Source of the DNA: Chloroflexi bacterium RBG_16_57_11
GTDB lineage: Bacteria; Chloroflexota; Anaerolineae; Anaerolineales; UBA4823
DNA: 8,664 nt
Reading direction: 5' to 3'
NCBI GenBank assembly: GCA_001795165.1
Contig: MGNS01000018.1
Coordinates: forward strand, 2,980 to 11,643
Positions within the stretch are counted from its first letter, which is position 1; the number at the start of each line of letters is the position of its first letter. Positions 7,803-8,664 of the stretch are shown here, in pieces. The translations under genes were made by a program, and so were the position numbers. Below the pieces are notes generated by a model, which saw nothing but the letters and a program-made list of their open reading frames with translations, had not been told where the DNA came from and made no database searches.

Positions 7803-7976
7803 CACGGCTTTCACAAAGTAGCTTGCCAAGCCGAACGACCCATGTTAGAGCAGCTGCCTTGTGTACAAAAAACGTTCTTTGGATAAATGTTTTCCGCTTT
7901 GACCAGGATTGCCACAGCATTTTGGGGCCGCTATCCAACAAAATAAGTTGTCTGACATTAAAATGTGAAAGCCGTG
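7803..7976. mobile_element. 174-bp MITE-like non-autonomous insertion element
   Basis: The left end is CACGGCTTTCACA (7803-7815) and the right end is its exact reverse complement, TGTGAAAGCCGTG (7964-7976), giving perfect 13-bp terminal inverted repeats. Immediately outside them lie identical 10-bp copies of AGGGCGATCC. This arrangement of duplication, inverted end, inverted end, duplication is what transposition of a small element leaves. The 148-base interior has no transposase and no convincing gene, so the element would need an enzyme supplied elsewhere in the genome. Target duplications of 9-12 bp occur in several insertion-sequence families, including IS4-type groups, but the family cannot be fixed from this copy alone. 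It lies between the URO-D gene and the Trypco1-protease pair, about 115 bases upstream of the latter, so it could affect their transcription. Confidence 0.75.
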
Positions 7977-7986
7977 AGGGCGATCC
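7977..7986 (+). repeat. Right 10-bp target-site duplication
   Basis: This is an exact copy of AGGGCGATCC at 7793-7802, placed directly outside the right terminal inverted repeat. The perfect match suggests a fairly recent insertion. Confidence 0.75.
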
Positions 7987-8079
7987 GATTAGATATTGCT
8001 CGATCCCACATATTCTGATAAACTTTATCTTGATTTAACCAGGTTATTTCAAACATATAGATTTAGTGGGAAGAACCAC

Positions 8080-8083
8080 GGAG
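8080..8083 (+). promoter_or_regulatory. Shine-Dalgarno site choosing ATG 8091
   Basis: GGAG lies seven bases before the ATG at 8091 but only one base before the in-frame GTG at 8085. The spacing therefore favours the ATG as the true start. Confidence 0.6.
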
Positions 8084-8090
8084 CGTGCCA

Positions 8091-8426
8091 ATGAAACGGT
8101 TGGTTGAATTCCTACTCGAAGACGGAAGCACCATGCTCGTCGAGGTCGACGAGCCGGAGCCTGAAGGTGGTGTCGTCAAAGCCGCTCGCCCCGGCGAGCT
8201 CATCACCCGCTCACAACAGACCTTCGACCAGGCGCTCGAGAAGGTCAAGCCGGCAGCCAGCCTGGTGATCCAAAAACTGCGCGCCCTGAGCGACCCACCG
8301 GACGAGATCGATGTGGAATTTGGCTTGAAGCTGAGCGCCGAGTCCGGAGCGTTCATCGCGGCGGCAGGTATCGAGGCCAATTACCGGGTAACCCTGAAAT
8401 GGAAAAAGCAGTCGCAAGCTGCCTGA
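8091..8426 (+). CDS. Trypsin-co-occurring protein (Trypco1 / CU044_2847 type)
   Basis: This protein of about 111 residues has the pattern of the small CU044_2847-type family, also called trypsin-co-occurring domain 1. It opens with beta strands (MKRLVEFLLEDGSTMLVEVDE) and has a central helix around QTFDQALEKVKPAASLVIQKL. It ends with the typical PPDEIDVEFGLKLSAESG segment and a final strand pair (AGIEANYRVTLKW). There is no signal peptide or membrane segment, so it is cytosolic. Members are found beside trypsin-like proteases and STAND or other effector modules in predicted bacterial conflict systems, where they are thought to bind or regulate the protease. The neighbour fits: a trypsin-like protease gene begins 13 bases after this stop, clearly as one operon. 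The biochemical role is not established. The family call rests on memory of the sequence pattern plus this context. Confidence 0.82.
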   Translation: MKRLVEFLLEDGSTMLVEVDEPEPEGGVVKAARPGELITRSQQTFDQALEKVKPAASLVIQKLRALSDPPDEIDVEFGLKLSAESGAFIAAAGIEANYRVTLKWKKQSQAA

Positions 8427-8439
8427 TCCTGGCGCGACG

Positions 8440-8664
8440 ATGGCGCAGCAGCTCGATCCCAGCCTGATACGCATTCTCGACGCCAGCGGTAAGCCGATTG
8501 GTGTGGGTATCCTGGTAACTGAGCGGATGGCTGCGACCTGTGCCCATGTGGTGAGCGCAGCAGCCGGACAACCGAGGCCTTCTGAGGTGAGCCTCGATTT
8601 TCCACGCCTGCCCGGCCATCCCGGAGCAGTTGCGCGCGTCGTCCAGTGGGACGAATCGACCGAC
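8440..8664 (+). CDS. Trypsin-like serine protease, N-terminal part (runs off window)
   Basis: The reading frame stays open from ATG 8440 to the last base, giving 75 residues. It starts directly with the protease fold: the strand RILDASGKPIGVGILVTE leads into AATCAHVV at residues 33-40, which carries the catalytic His38. After EVSLDFPRLPG the sequence reads VVQWDESTD, and in this family the catalytic Asp comes at about this point, so the final visible Asp may be it. The Ser motif (GDSGG type) lies beyond the edge. There is no signal peptide, so the protease should act inside the cell, unlike digestive or periplasmic HtrA-type enzymes. No good ribosome site precedes it, and coupling to the gene 13 bases upstream is likely. 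In related loci such proteases are followed by, or fused to, STAND NTPase or other effector domains, so the full protein may be much longer. Confidence 0.8.
   Translation, partial: MAQQLDPSLIRILDASGKPIGVGILVTERMAATCAHVVSAAAGQPRPSEVSLDFPRLPGHPGAVARVVQWDESTD

Larger units (their letters stand above)
7718..8090. other. Gene-free region holding a small insertion element
   Basis: This 373-base gap has no credible gene: its short open frames have no family likeness, and two of them cross the ends of the insertion element. It contains a 7-bp inverted repeat (AGATCCG at 7746-7752, CGGATCT at 7769-7775, 16-base loop), but this lacks a following T-run, so I do not call a terminator. The 174-bp element described separately fills the centre. 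The last hundred bases before the next gene are AT-rich and should contain its promoter, but I could not find a convincing -35/-10 pair. Confidence 0.6.

Noticed and set aside
7683..7856. Near-repeat TGTTAGAGC(G/A)GCTG at 7683-7696 and 7843-7856
   Set aside because: 13 of 14 bases match, but one copy is inside the URO-D gene and the other inside the insertion element. The flanks align poorly, so it is probably chance.
7704..8038. Short open frames in the 7718-8090 gap
   Set aside because: They cross the ends of the insertion element, lack ribosome sites and resemble no known family.
7996..8061. Promoter for the Trypco1 gene from TTGCTC or TTGATT with nearby AT-rich boxes
   Set aside because: TTGATT (8030-8035) is 20 bases from TATAGA, and TTGCTC pairs only with weak -10 matches; neither is convincing.

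Overview
This 8.7 kb window looks like bacterial chromosomal DNA. It carries seven intact or partial genes, plus a fragment split from one of them by a frameshift. My best guess is a Chloroflexota bacterium, possibly of the Anaerolineae. That guess rests on the style of the cyclase-ATPase-TPR protein, the URO-D variant and the trypsin-co-occurring protein; no rRNA or tRNA is present to confirm it.

Layout: (1) 148-1092, minus strand: a secreted lysyl-oxidase-like copper enzyme. (2) 1093-1291: a divergent intergenic region with a good sigma70-type promoter pointing right. (3) 1292-4404, plus strand: a very large signalling protein with a class III nucleotide cyclase domain, a STAND/NB-ARC-like NTPase and a long TPR region. 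A single missing base near 1526 splits it into an N-terminal fragment and a 937-codon downstream frame. (4) 4437-5000, plus: a small DUF4287-DUF5655 protein, 32 bases downstream of the cyclase-STAND gene. (5) 5180-6517, minus: a ketoacyl-ACP synthase of FabF type with a zinc ribbon fused to its N-terminus. (6) 6734-7717, plus: a uroporphyrinogen-decarboxylase-fold protein lacking the usual zinc-ligand motif of the related methyltransferases. (7) 7718-8090: no gene, but a 174-bp insertion with perfect 13-bp terminal inverted repeats and 10-bp target-site duplications. (8) 8091-8426 and 8440 to the window end, plus: a trypsin-co-occurring (Trypco1-type) protein followed at once by the start of an intracellular trypsin-like serine protease.

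Most genes are separate units that do not form one pathway. Two parts deserve attention. The right-hand pair is the beginning of what is probably a protease-centred biological-conflict (defence-like) operon, whose effector would lie beyond the right edge. Just upstream of it sits a small mobile element that I believe is unannotated. The broken cyclase-STAND gene and the zinc-ribbon ketosynthase are the other unusual items.
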